Assembly: GCA_020746875.1 (NCBI GenBank)
Contig: JAGTJL010000012.1
Location: 62,001 to 126,000 of the forward strand
Direction: 5' to 3'
Source of the DNA: Rhexocercosporidium sp. MPI-PUGE-AT-0058
Lineage: Eukaryota > Ascomycota > Leotiomycetes > Helotiales
DNA length: 64,000 nucleotides
Of this stretch, positions 35,475 through 45,933 are shown one piece after another. The stretch's first letter is position 1. The number at the start of each line of letters is the position of its first letter. Under the pieces are notes generated by a model, which was not told the DNA's origin, made no database searches, and worked only from the letters and a program-made list of their open reading frames with translations. The position numbers and the translations under genes are program-made.

Positions 35475-36579
35475 ATGTCTGCAGACAAAGCACCAGCTGA
35501 AAAGCTTCCACTGGCTGTTCGAAAGAACGGTATGCCCATATCTAGCAGTGACACTGTCTCCGAAGTTGTACTGATAGATATACAGTCCGCGATAGTTGGG
35601 ATAGCAAGAAAGCCGACCTTGAAGCAAAGCTTCTAGAACAACTCGGTGTTGCATGGACTTTCGATGTCAACCCTCTCGTCATCTACCCATATGCCGAAGA
35701 AGGATCCTACGGGCACCATTCTTTGGGGGATTGCATCTTCGCGTGAGCATAGTCCCTATCTGAGCATAACTTATTCCAATTTCTGACAAGTTTTCTTACT
35801 GTCTTCAGCTACTTCGATGGCTTCATGTACGGCTTGAACTACTTTCTCCAATACCACGGCGATGCTGGAAAAGACGAGTTGAACACCGTCTGCTCAAGCC
35901 ACACCGTCACTCTACTCCCCTCGACCAAATTCAGCTACTGCGGAAGCGAAGTTGCAGATGGTCAATTGAGACTCCTCTTCCATCCTAACAACCTGGGATC
36001 AAATATCAACGACGCAGCTCAAAAGCTCGCCGAGACTCTCTCATCTGCTCCCCAACCTAATGGTGCCCCGTCGCTCAGCTACACAGCTCGCCACTCCATC
36101 AAGACTGAATACACATCCCAGGTCACCGATCTTCTCGAGAAGTCCCGCAAGATTCTCCAGAATCCAAAGTTGGAATTCCAGCCGGATTTCGATGCTCTTG
36201 GGGCGAAGTTGAAAGAGGGTAAGGATGTAAGAGATGACTGGGAGACTAATCTTGGTGGCTTTGCTTTGAGCTATTTGGAGAGTTTTGTGAGTGTGCTTGA
36301 GAGAGAGAAGTTTGCTGATGATGAGATGTTGAGAGAGGGGTTTGAGGAGGGGGTTGAGAAGGGAATTGTGAGGGTAAGAATCGTCGACAAGTTAACAAAC
36401 GGCGGGTATAATGAGACTTTGCTTGAGGATGGAGCGGTGGTCATTCAGGTACGTTGCATCCTCGTCGATTCGCACGGTGACATGAACTGGAGACTGATGG
36501 AAATTTACGACAGACTACGCCGAATAATTGGGGCACGAACATCCACCATGCGGCTGAGAAGTTGGTCGACATTCTTTAG
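35475..36579 (+). CDS. Hypothetical protein, 305 aa, with an internal echo
   Basis: I do not recognise the family. Four exons close in phase: 35475-35529, 35586-35742, 35809-36448 and 36514-36579. Exon 4 encodes 21 residues (TPNNWGTNIHHAAEKLVDIL region) that resemble an internal segment around 35980-36045 (HPNNLGSNINDAAQKLAETL), so the protein may contain two related half-domains. Acidic and helical stretches follow (DLLEKSRKILQN; EGFEEGVEKGIVRVRIVDKL). No signal peptide or membrane segment. The short last exon is easily missed: reading through intron 3 gives a 55-residue unrelated tail. Confidence 0.7.
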
Positions 36580-37000
36580 AAGTGTACTTGACGCCGTGGA
36601 AGATGTTTCCCTCCGGAACCTAGAGTTCTTCTGACTAGTCGAGTTCTCAAATTCTCAAATTCTCAAATTCTTTCCACATTAGGGTTCACTAGCTCGTCCC
36701 GCGTTCATGCGTCTCGTTCTTGATGCCGCTCAGCTCATGCAGCCACACTACGCTTGAGACCCTAATTTTGTTTCCTTGCACTTCGAATTGCATAATCCCC
36801 GCATTAGTGCTCGGCATTTCTTGAATCCTAATAGCTATCACACGGAGGTTTCCTTTTAGGTTTTGTACTCTGCCCCACGTAGTTCCCAAGTTTGCAGATG
36901 CTGTATTGATAGTTTGGGACTGAAGTCTGTTAGCTTCTTAGTCCAGGTACAATTTAAGCGAGTTTCTTCATCAAATTCGATGACTCCCAGTATTTATTTA
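36580..37000. other. Spacer left of the MITE
   Basis: It is the 3' flank of the 305-aa gene. It contains an 8-bp tandem repeat at 36644-36670 and no gene. Confidence 0.5.
36644..36670. repeat. TTCTCAAA octamer repeat, three units
   Basis: Three perfect copies of TTCTCAAA plus a partial fourth, directly downstream of the 305-aa gene. Confidence 0.9.
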
Positions 37001-37253
37001 CGGAGGTACAGCGGTTAAGTGTGGTAATAGCACTAGTAGGGGTCTTGAATAACCCCCCACCACCTGAAACGTAACAACAACGCACAAAAAAATATATGAA
37101 AAGGTAACTCTACGTAGAGATTCCTTTAAGGACTATGCTATCGTTAAAATGAAATTTTTTGAATGTGTGGTTGTAAAGTTATGAAGTGTTGAAATCTGTG
37201 GGCAAGGGACCCCCTGCTAGTACTATTACCACACTCAAACCACTGTACCACCG
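37001..37253. mobile_element. TA-flanked MITE (Tc1/mariner-like), 253 bp
   Basis: The two ends form a terminal inverted repeat of about 45 bp. The left end starts CGGAGGTACAGCGGTTAAG and the right end, reverse-complemented, starts CGGTGGTACAGTGGTTTG. Both continue with GTGTGGTAATAG, with about five substitutions and two one-base gaps over the repeat. A TA dinucleotide lies directly outside each end (36999-37000 and 37254-37255), as in Tc1/mariner insertions. There is no coding capacity, so it is non-autonomous. It ends 46 bp before the start codon of the GNAT gene and may supply part of its promoter or leader. Confidence 0.8.
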
Positions 37254-37299
37254 TAGAGATGACAAGCAAGTCCTTGGGAAACGAAACTAAATTTTCAAC

Positions 37300-38144
37300 A
37301 TGGACGACACTTACTTTCATTCCAAACATCCTACGGATGCGCAGCTTTTTGAGGCTGCAGAATTCTTCAGTACCAACTACGGGGTGTGGGGACACGCGGC
37401 TGTCAAAAATATGAAACCTTCAGTGAAAGCTGGTATGTATGCATCCTCCTTTCACTCCTATAATTATTCGCAGAAGCTGTTTTGAATGGTACTTCCAAAG
37501 AGCAATCTTGGTGTGTCATTGAAGACGCTGATATGAATATGAAAACAGGCGCTCGAGTCAAAATCTCTCCAAAACTACTGAGGAAGAAAATCCTTCCGGA
37601 AGGCGGTGATAACACCTTTATCAGCATAACGCGCGGGGATGAATTGGTAGGCATTTTATTCGCAACCAGATGGACTTATCAAGGAAAGACCGTCGTGTGG
37701 ATCACGCAGCTTTGCGTCCACCGTGGACACCGGAATGAAGGTATCGCCAAAAGTCTTCTAGCAGCCTTGAAGACAAAAGAGGACTACGCCGTTGGTATCC
37801 TCTCCTCCCATCCATTTTCGATCTCAGCAGTAGCTCGAGTCTTCGGCAATGGATTGGAAGATGTCGATTTGGAGCTGATGAGGTTGGAAGCTAGAGATAT
37901 CATGGCAACTTGTCCGGTGACGTATGTCAGAGACGCGAAATTGCCGGGGGCGCTGTTTGAGGACGAGGCAGTGGATGGGACTGCTTCATGTGCGGATACA
38001 CAGTTTTGGGTTGATCATCGAGAGACGGATGAGGCACTGGATATTATCAGACAGAAGGGGAGGGTTTGGCCTTTGGGATATCTACCTGAAGGTCACGAGT
38101 ACCTGCTCTTGATAAGCCTCAAAGGTACTGTTGAAGAGGCATAG
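37300..38144 (+). CDS. GNAT-family N-acetyltransferase-like protein
   Basis: The protein is 267 aa, with exons 37300-37432 and 37474-38144. The acetyl-CoA binding motif A is VVWITQLCVHRGHRNEGIAKSLL, which matches the GNAT pattern of a beta strand followed by (R/Q)xxGxA. The preceding strand GDELVGILFATRWTYQG and the following SSHPFSISAVARVFG also fit the fold. GNAT enzymes transfer acetyl groups to amines of small molecules or proteins; the substrate is unknown. The C-terminal 80 residues, including DTQFWVDHRETDEALDII, are an extension seen in some fungal members. A MITE lies immediately upstream. Confidence 0.8.
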
Positions 38145-39721
38145 AGCGTGCTGGCTCAAGGGATGAAAGACACAACCCTCAAGAGGGCTTCGATACGGCG
38201 ATATTCTATTGCATAATGGCTGGTGGTAGCTATGTGGGTTGAAAATTCTAATTAGATTTAATGGTGTTTGTCAAAGGAGTGCCTGTATCACCGGTTCAAA
38301 TCTGGTCGCGGCACTCCTTAAAGATCAAGGCTCTGAACATTAGATCGTGAACGAACTTGGAGACCTGCTTCAGATTCAAGTCGATGGATGACCATAGAGG
38401 CAGTCAATCATGCGATTAGTGGAGTGGAAGAGCTTTCTGTACACCCTTGCAGAATACAATGGTTGTATCTAGACGGTGTTGGGGGCACCAGCACTGACAG
38501 TCGCAAGCTAGTTGGTACATAATATCGTGAGCGGTAAAGGAACATGTTTGCTGCCAACTCGTGTAGACTTCCAGGTTTTACTAAAGGAGTAGACTCGTAT
38601 TTGAACTACAGCCGACAGTTGAAGCGCATCAAACAGCACAGAATATGAACAAACACGGCTATTGGCAGACAGCTGGGAGATCCTGGGTGATAAGGTACAC
38701 AGCGGTTTGGTGTGACTGCAAAAACACGCTCGAGACTGGGAGCTTTGCATTTCGATGTTATATAAGCTGAGTGATCTCTGGGATGATAGTCTTGCAGATA
38801 CAGAAATATAACACCACCGCTAAGAATAAAATTCGCCATTGCAGAAATATTACCGACGAGACCTGTTGATGGAGATGACACCGTCGTAATCATCAACAGC
38901 GGCTCTAGTGGGATCGTGATTCTCGCCGACTTCTTTGATGGATGGATGGTCTGCGAATGGCCGCATGGGTTCAATGAGTCTTACCTCTTCTACATGTTCA
39001 AGGCTGAAGTTTTGGGTGTTGGATATAGTCCAAATGATGTTCCATCCAGCCGTGCGAGGCTGTTGTTGATGCCTCAATACATCTAGAGATTGGACAGAAT
39101 GGACTGGAGTTGGAAATGATTTATTATCTGAAAGAATATTGATCCAGTTATTCTGTGCTGTGCTGCTTCGACGGCAATGAAACACATAGGACTTCTAACT
39201 TAAGCCAAAGAGAGTGTGTTGCGAGATGTCCTAACACCAAAGAATGAATGTAAACAAGTTGTCGTAGCTGGATCTCGCAAGTCAAGCCATAACAAAGAGC
39301 AGTAGCGCACTTGTGCCACTTTCAGCAGCGTCCCAAAAACAAACGCGCAGTTGGCGTCTGGCCAAATCACTTAAAGATCCGCGTTGCGATAATGATGCGC
39401 GTTATCAGGTGCTCCATTGATGAATCCTGCAGGTATGCTGCAATCCCATTCGAGTCTGTATCATAGACTTCAACCCGATGATCACGCATATTTCCCCTCC
39501 ATAGAAGCACAATCCCATCCGAAGAAAGCAAGTATTCATCCGTCCCATCCAATCCCATCGTACATCTGAGCCCGAATGTTTGCGCCATTTCACCATTCCA
39601 CCCTTCCGAAAACCAGCAAGTATTCCTAACCCAACCCAAATCGTCGCGTCGCATCGTCCGTGTCGCGTTCCCACAACCATCCTGTCCCCTCTGCCAACAC
39701 GTCGCGTCGATCGCAACGACC
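38145..39721. other. Intergenic region with a tRNA-like hairpin
   Basis: There is no well-supported gene. A 111-codon minus-strand frame (39185-38850) has some protein-like character (NIIWTISNTQNFSLEHVEEV) but no domain and no clear exon partner, so it is not called. A tRNA-like hairpin at 38274-38319 is listed separately. Confidence 0.45.
38274..38319 (+). other. Hairpin with a tRNA T-arm-like loop
   Basis: A perfect 10-bp inverted repeat (AAGGAGTGCC and GGCACTCCTT) encloses a T-arm-like sequence, ACCGG TTCAAAT CTGGT, similar to a pol III B box. The element is only 46 nt and has no D arm or anticodon arm, so it is not a tRNA gene. It could be a tRNA-derived relic or chance. Confidence 0.5.
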
Positions 39722-40017
39722 TCACTTCTTTGGTGTACCCTTTGCAGCCGCTGGCTTCTTTCCAAAGCGTGCCTCACGAGCAACACGGGCTCGGGCCTGG
39801 GCAGCCTCCTTCTTCGCCTTCTATATTGGACATTAGCACTCCTCTGTCATGAAGTCACCGAACCGGAACAAAGCTAGTATTTCTCTTTTCCGGACGCGCG
39901 TCAAGACAAAGAGATCTCGTAAAAATAGAAAGGTGAGATAATGGAAGAACTAACCTTCGACTTAGCTTTCTCGACGCGACCCTTCTGCATCGCGGCCGTT
40001 GTCTTATCAGTAGCCAT
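39722..40017 (-). CDS. Small highly basic conserved-looking protein, 53 aa
   Basis: Two short exons close in phase 0: 40017-39955 and 39820-39722. The product begins MATDKTTAAMQKGRVEKAKSK and continues KAKKEAAQARARVAREARFGKK to a KGTPKK end. It is almost entirely Lys/Arg/Ala with a predicted helix and no Cys or Trp. The composition suggests an RNA- or ribosome-associated peptide or a nuclear protein, but I recognise no family. The intron (39954-39821, 134 nt; GTTAGT donor, TATAG acceptor) is longer than the coding part of either exon, so the gene is easily overlooked. Confidence 0.65.
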
Positions 40018-40948
40018 TTCGTTGGATTTAGTTGAAGATGAAGATATGAAGCTTAATTCGTTGTTTAGAGAAGGAGAGATATCGTGCCTTGTGCGAGTCT
40101 GAGGAGTTTCGATGAACGTCAAATTTTTTGAGGATTTGGTGATGATGGAAGAAGTTGAGAGTTTGCGACGCGATCACAGATGCTCGATTTAGTAGGACCC
40201 TGGAATTAGGCGAAGCTAGCTGACTCAGCCGCCAAAAGTAAACAACCACCCCACCACCAAGCAGGTTATTAAGCCACGGGCGACCATGGTCCGTGGGAAC
40301 GTTGGTATACCTAGTCGTATCCATTGTCTCACCTTTTGACGAGACTGAAATTTATCCATTCAACCTTTCTCTCAAACATGACCTTGTACGCATCATCGTT
40401 ATTCCGATCTACCTGCCGCGTTGCTAAGCTGCCGGTAAATGTATTGTACAGTGCCAAGAAATATACTGCCTTCCTGTTCGGCCTTGGTTTTGGAATATCT
40501 TCAACTCGCTTGGTAATTTGTTAGCGTTGACGGAGACGCTTCTGCTAGATTACTTCCGACCGGGGCCTTTCTTCTTGGAAGCGGTGACGTTGAAATACAT
40601 GTTAGGTTATTATTATATTTACTTATATATTTCTCTTGTTCTAGATTCACCTCAGAGCAGTTCTGTGTATTTCATTTCAGAGTTGTCTCTTTGAATTCCA
40701 AGCTTTGATTAAGTCTAGGTGAAGTTGCCAAGACATTCAGGCGCATCACGTTTCAACACTTTATCCATATATTAGGAAGGTATACACCCCCTTGTACTTC
40801 ATCATTCATGAAAGTAATGGGATTACCCTAAATCATTATCAAAATTTCATATACCGGTCATCATATGCTGGTAGACGACATGACCTGCGATAAAGCAAAT
40901 GGTGGGGTACAAGTTATATAAGGTAGAAGTGTGGCTGCATAGACAGAA
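40018..40948. other. Divergent intergenic region
   Basis: It lies between the starts of the 53-aa gene (minus) and the choice-of-anchor B gene (plus) and presumably holds both promoters. No supported gene. Confidence 0.5.
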
Positions 40949-42571
40949 ATGTTCTCATTATCTCTCATCTCAACTGCAGCCGCAGCTGGCATTTCTCTTT
41001 TCGTCATGCTGTTTACAAAGAGGGCTGGCATCGTCGCCATCTTTTGCATCTCGGTTCTAAGCAAAGAAATTCCTATTGATGAGCAGAGGTCAGCGGAGCG
41101 CTATCGCTCCGGCAAAGTTCATACTGCCATCATGGCGGCAAAAATGGTAATTTCCCCGTGTATTTTCTCAGGATCATACTGAAACAACATACAGAGAGTG
41201 TGGAAGGATGCTTCAGAAGCTGGTTTAATGGAGTCATCTCAATACTCAGCCTTGCAGTACACAGCTTGCAAAAACGGCATTTCTGAAGCCATTCCTGGTG
41301 ATGCAAGAAACACTTTTAGATGCCGAAACGTAATAGTCGTATCTTTCTCAATACATCGGGCATGAGTTAGCTGACTGTTCTCAGGCTGACCTCTACCACT
41401 TTCTCAGCCATGCTGAGCTGAACAGCACAGGAAGTGGCTCGTCATCATGGGGTTGGACATCGGACACTGGACGAGAATTCGTCGCTATTGGCCAGGAGGA
41501 CGGCACAGCTTTCGTTGAAATCACTTCCGCCGGGAAGATGCATTATCTTGGACGTCTCCCTCAGTACTCCGTCCCAATTATTTGGCGAGAGATCCGTGCA
41601 TACAAGAACTACATGATCATTGGCAGTGAAGCAGAGCGACACGGAATCCAAATCTTCGACATGAAGAAGCTTCTTACAATCAATCCAACCACTCCAAGGA
41701 ATTTCGATGCTGTCAAAGATCTTACGGGTCACTTCAATGCTCTTCCAGCCGGACGATCACATAATGTGGTCGTCAACGAAGAACTCAATTACGCCGTTGC
41801 AGTCGGCGCTCAACCCCGCAACTCCAGCTGTCTAGCAGGCCTAATCTTCATCGACCTCACGGATCCCTCGAAGCCAACGACACCTGGCTGTGCAGCACAG
41901 GATGGCTACGTACATGACGCTCAATGTCTCGTGTATCGTGGACCAGACAAGAAGTACCAAGGCCGAGACATCTGTTACGGATACAACGAAGACTCTCTAA
42001 CCATCTACGATGTCACATCCAAAGTCAACACCTCAGTAATCTCACGGACTTCGTACGAAGGTGCTTCGTACACTCATCAGGGTTTGGTTCTTGATATTTT
42101 GAACCAAGAATTCCTGCTCTTGGATGACGAGCTCGATGAACAGAAAGCTGCTGGCCCTGCAGTCGATGGTTTCCCGTGACGTACATCTGGAACATCAGAT
42201 CACTGGAAGCTCCCAAACAGACCGGATTTTACAAATCGAGCGTTCGATCTATTGATCATAATCAGTATGTATACGACGGGTACAGTTACCAATCCAATTA
42301 CGCCGCTGGTCTTCGAGTCCTAGATATCTCGTCAATTCCATCTGACCCAACTGGAGCGAATGTTTGTGAGGCAGGATTCTTTGACATTCATCCCGAAGAC
42401 GACTTGTTGCCTGGTGGAGGTAACACAACTTTTGTCGGTACTTGGTCGATGTATCCATATTTCAGGTCTGGATATATTTTCATCAACACGATTGAGAGGG
42501 GTGCATTTGTGGTCAAGATGACCGGGAAAGACTGCATTGATAAGAAAGCTGGCACTGCGAGGAGGGTCTGA
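40949..42571 (+). CDS. Choice-of-anchor B (LVIVD-repeat) family protein, frameshifted
   Basis: Exons 40949-41146, 41195-41329 and 41385 onward close in phase. The protein shows the regular repeat blocks of this secreted beta-propeller-like family: HFLSHAELNSTGSGSSSWGW, WREIRAYKNYMIIGSEAERHGIQIFD, GRSHNVVVNEELNYAVAVGAQ, GYVHDAQCLVYRGPD and YNEDSLTIYDVTSK. The N-terminus is hydrophobic (signal peptide or anchor). The frame breaks at 42174-42177: one base is missing in TTTCCCGTGACG, giving a TGA stop at 42177-42179. The next frame immediately continues the family sequence VTYIWNIRSLEAPKQTG and runs to 42571. It is either a recent frameshift allele or a sequencing error; no intron explains it. 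The biochemical role of the family is unknown. Confidence 0.8.
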
Positions 42572-42893
42572 GCGGATCTGTTTGCTCAACTACCATGGCT
42601 GGGACAATTCATTCGGTGAATATTCTTGAAATAATCAGCTAAAATGATTTCTTACTTATACGTTCTCACCCTATGCTATGATGTAGGAGTTTAATGAGCT
42701 TCGTAAGAAGATATGAATTCATATTCGTTCAAACATTATTGTCTCTTTATTCCGTCGACGTAAATTATGAATCACCGCTTACATTGCCCCAAAGCCATCC
42801 GTACCTAGAATATATGGTCTCGCTGTAGATGCTGTTTACTATGGATTCCATTTCATCTACCCAAAACCACTCGCCGGCGAAGTTCTGCAATCA
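42572..42893. other. Convergent spacer
   Basis: A 322-bp spacer between the 3' ends of the choice-of-anchor B and polysaccharide deacetylase genes. Nothing else seen. Confidence 0.5.
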
Positions 42894-44585
42894 CTAAGTA
42901 CAAAGACCATATATACTCTGGCACCCAGAGCTACAGTACGCAGCTGTACTTCCACTAAGATCCATCTGTGTTAGAAACCTTCAAGATCAACGGAACGTAT
43001 GAACTCACCAGTATCCAGATCCAGAGCAGCACTGTTTAGCCCCGTATCCAAGACAGGTTGCCTTGAACTGTGCTCCACAGAGACCATTTGTCGTAACAGT
43101 CGTTACTGTATTAGGCGGAGAGCATGTACCGAATGATGGATTGCAGCCAGTACCGCAATAGTTTGGGCTCGAGCCACTGCGATATTTGTCAGTTTTCTTA
43201 TCAGTAGGGGGCAGCTGACGACTTACCAGTATCCAAAATAGGAGCAACAGGCGCCGAATTTGGATCCCTGACATGTTTTGCCTGTTGTTCCACCACATGT
43301 CTGGTCTGTAGATATAATGAGGGTTGATGATGGTAAGGAAGAAGAGCTTGTTGAGGTAAGTGCCCTGGAAGTCGAGCTCGTACTTCGGGTTACAAATGAC
43401 TGGCTTGTGGATGAAGATATCGAGAAACTCGTCGATGTAGATAAGGTTGAAATTGCACTGCTAGAGGCTGAGGAGGTCGATGATGCTCCATCGACAATTC
43501 GATACCAATTTGCGGGTGGGTCGTTCAAACACTCTCCTACCGTGACTGGGGTATACCCACGAGCCAGGAGAGTATCAATCATGTATGCCGTCAAGTTCGT
43601 AACAGTCTGGTAACTTTCGTGATGAACGGTCAGCTCGTGTCAACGGCCTACAAGACTGGGACTTACTGTATGTCATGTGCCAGTGGGATGTATGAGCCGA
43701 GTGAGGGAACACTTGCCACCAGGTTCGAGAATTTTTCTTTGCTGATTTGAATGGTTCCTGGGCTATTGTTCATGTAATCCTTCGTGTCAATATTCATGTC
43801 GATTATGTGATACCCTAGAGCGTCTAGTCGTGGAATGGTTCCGGACGCCACATCACACAGCAGATAAGGACATCTGAAGTACGTTGGAATCCATCCGAAC
43901 AAATTTCGAAAGGCCATCTCGTTATACACAATCTCAGACTGCTGAACGGCACTGCTGACCATTGTGAGATCCTGGTGTGTCCACGAGTGACTAGCGATGT
44001 GGTGACCTGCTGAGTGCATTCGTCGCATAACTGCCGGCCACGGAAGAGTTGGGTCGTCCATTCGTCCTTTGCCCAGGTTGTTACCGGCCACGAAAAAAGT
44101 TGCCTTGATGTTGTATGAGGCTAGAACATCCAGAAGCAGATCTGTGTAAAGCCATGGACCATCGTCGAAGGTCAACGCAATTTTCCCTGGGTCAACACAT
44201 TTATTGATGATTGTACCTGGAATTTCTCATAAGCTCTCAAATGGTGAGATGAATGATGGATGAAGGGTCACACACCATATGGCACATTCCCAATTTTCGG
44301 ACGAGGAACATTAGCAGTGCTCTCGCCTGGTGGGGGAAAACTAATCCATCCGGTCAGGCCTGTCTATTCCATCAGGTAAGAGATATAAGCTCACTATGTG
44401 TCGCAGGAATCAGAGTACGCGAGCTGGCACTGAGGGCCTTTGCAATAATCTTTGGTTTGACCGCACCATCCTGACTCGGAACAGCACCACCCAGGATTAC
44501 ACATACCTACTCCAGGGCCGCAGTCACCAGCAGCAGCAAAACTACTACTCGCAACAACCAAGAATAAGAGTGCTAGATGTTGCAT
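42894..44585 (-). CDS. Secreted chitin/polysaccharide deacetylase (CE4) with three CBM18 modules
   Basis: Six exons close in phase: 44585-44395, 44340-44276, 44216-43667, 43613-43227, 43176-43009 and 42954-42894, giving 473 aa. The signal peptide is about residues 1-19. One CBM18 chitin-binding module follows (DCGPGVGMCNPGWCCSESGWCG). The NodB/CE4 domain has TFDDGP at 101-106 (catalytic base and metal Asp), HSWTH at 162-166 (metal His pair) and RCPY at 200-203. A Ser/Thr-rich linker leads to two more CBM18 modules. The last needs the acceptor ATCTTAG to give YCGSTAAYCSSGCQSIYGLC. The enzyme should remove N-acetyl groups from chitin or another GlcNAc polymer at the cell surface. It is divergent from the nucleotide-sugar dehydrogenase gene. 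Confidence 0.93.
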
Positions 44586-45933
44586 TTTCTGATTTTTGTC
44601 GGAGATTCAAGCGATCTTCGATTTTCGGGACCCTTTCCAGCTATTTGGTATGTAAATTGAAGGATATTTTCTTGTTCGATTGAGGGGATATGAATGAGTC
44701 TGGGACGAAAGGCAAATTCGAGAAGCAAGAGTCTGTACGGTGACTTTTCCTCTTCAAAAACTTAACTTAGAGACATTGTCTCAAGCTCTCAACTTTTCAT
44801 CATGATTCAAGTGAGTTGTTCAACTTCTGCCGTTCTAAGACTTCGTGAAGCCGAATGCAGCTGGGAAGCTCAATCCGTATTCGGAGGCTTGGCATTAGGC
44901 ACTGAAAAGAGGAGAGCTCTTGGCATTTTCGATGTGGAACGAGGTGGCAAGTGTTGTCATTGTGGCGTTTCCCCTTTCTTTTTCGCTTGGCACCGGGGCT
45001 GACATTGACTTGCTGAGAAGACTCGAGAGCAACGAGCCGCTATGCGGCATATACACAATCCAACCCAGCCCCAGGAATAATTCTCTCCGAAAATGCGGTC
45101 AAAAGAATGGCCTTGTGCATGTCTCATTCGCTGGTGCCGCAGGACCTGCATTCCCACTCACCTGGAGCAGGGATACACCCAAAATTCAACATATACCCGT
45201 CTCCACCAATGCTGCATCGTGGAATTACTGTAAATGTCACTGATAGGCTTTTCATTTGAAGAATGTGATTTGTGAAAAACGGGCGGGTAGTTTGCACTTC
45301 CCAAAACTGCTTGGTTGAGATGTGCAGATCCTTTCGCTTGCATATATGAAAGTAAACACCAGACGATATTGATAGAATACATTCCAAGCAAAGCCACGAG
45401 ACGAACAGAAAATATGTAACTAAATCAGGACTTTAAGTTGTACTTGATGAAGACACAAACTATTGATTTGCAACCTCACGTCTGTGTGAATACCATTTTG
45501 ATTTGTGATATGGTTTCCTGCCAGTTCTTGCGCGCTGATGACAGCTTCCTCAACAGCGAAAGGTTTCCAACAAGGCTTGGATGAGGCAAAAATTTGATTT
45601 TATGCAGCCTGAAACTGCTTGAAATACCAACTGGTCATATCTCGTGTCTCTCAATCTTATTCTCTGGGGCTGAAAGCATCGATGGGACCGCCTCGTCTCA
45701 CACCTTTTGGGCTCATGGCCAGTTACAGGAATGATACCATAGCATGCATGTGTGTGATCTCAATTGACAACGAAGACGGCGAGTAGACATGGGGCTGAAT
45801 AAACTGAATGGTTGTGGCATTGTTCAATATTCTGACCTTGACCGCCACAGCGGTATTCTTCTCCTGTACTTGTACTCAAACCCATTATCTAGAGTCCCAC
45901 ACATATCAAAGATTTTGTTTCTACAAACAAAAA
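44586..45933. promoter_or_regulatory. Divergent promoter region of deacetylase and UDP-sugar dehydrogenase genes
   Basis: This 1.35-kb gap lies between two gene starts pointing outward and should contain both promoters. Open frames inside are short and overlap. The dehydrogenase frame is open back to 45808, but the 42 extra codons are hydrophobic and unlike a cytosolic enzyme start. Confidence 0.55.

Noticed and set aside
38242..38318. tRNA gene around the GGTTCAAATCT sequence
   Set aside because: The sequence about 48 nt upstream of the T-arm-like part does not pair with the 3' side as an acceptor stem, and there is no D arm or anticodon arm.
38508..39185. Minus-strand hypothetical gene
   Set aside because: Some protein-like character, but no domain and no pair of exons closes to a convincing product.
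45808..45933. Upstream in-frame start for the nucleotide-sugar dehydrogenase
   Set aside because: The 42 extra residues are hydrophobic and Cys-rich, unlike a cytosolic enzyme, while ATG 45934 has an A-rich context.
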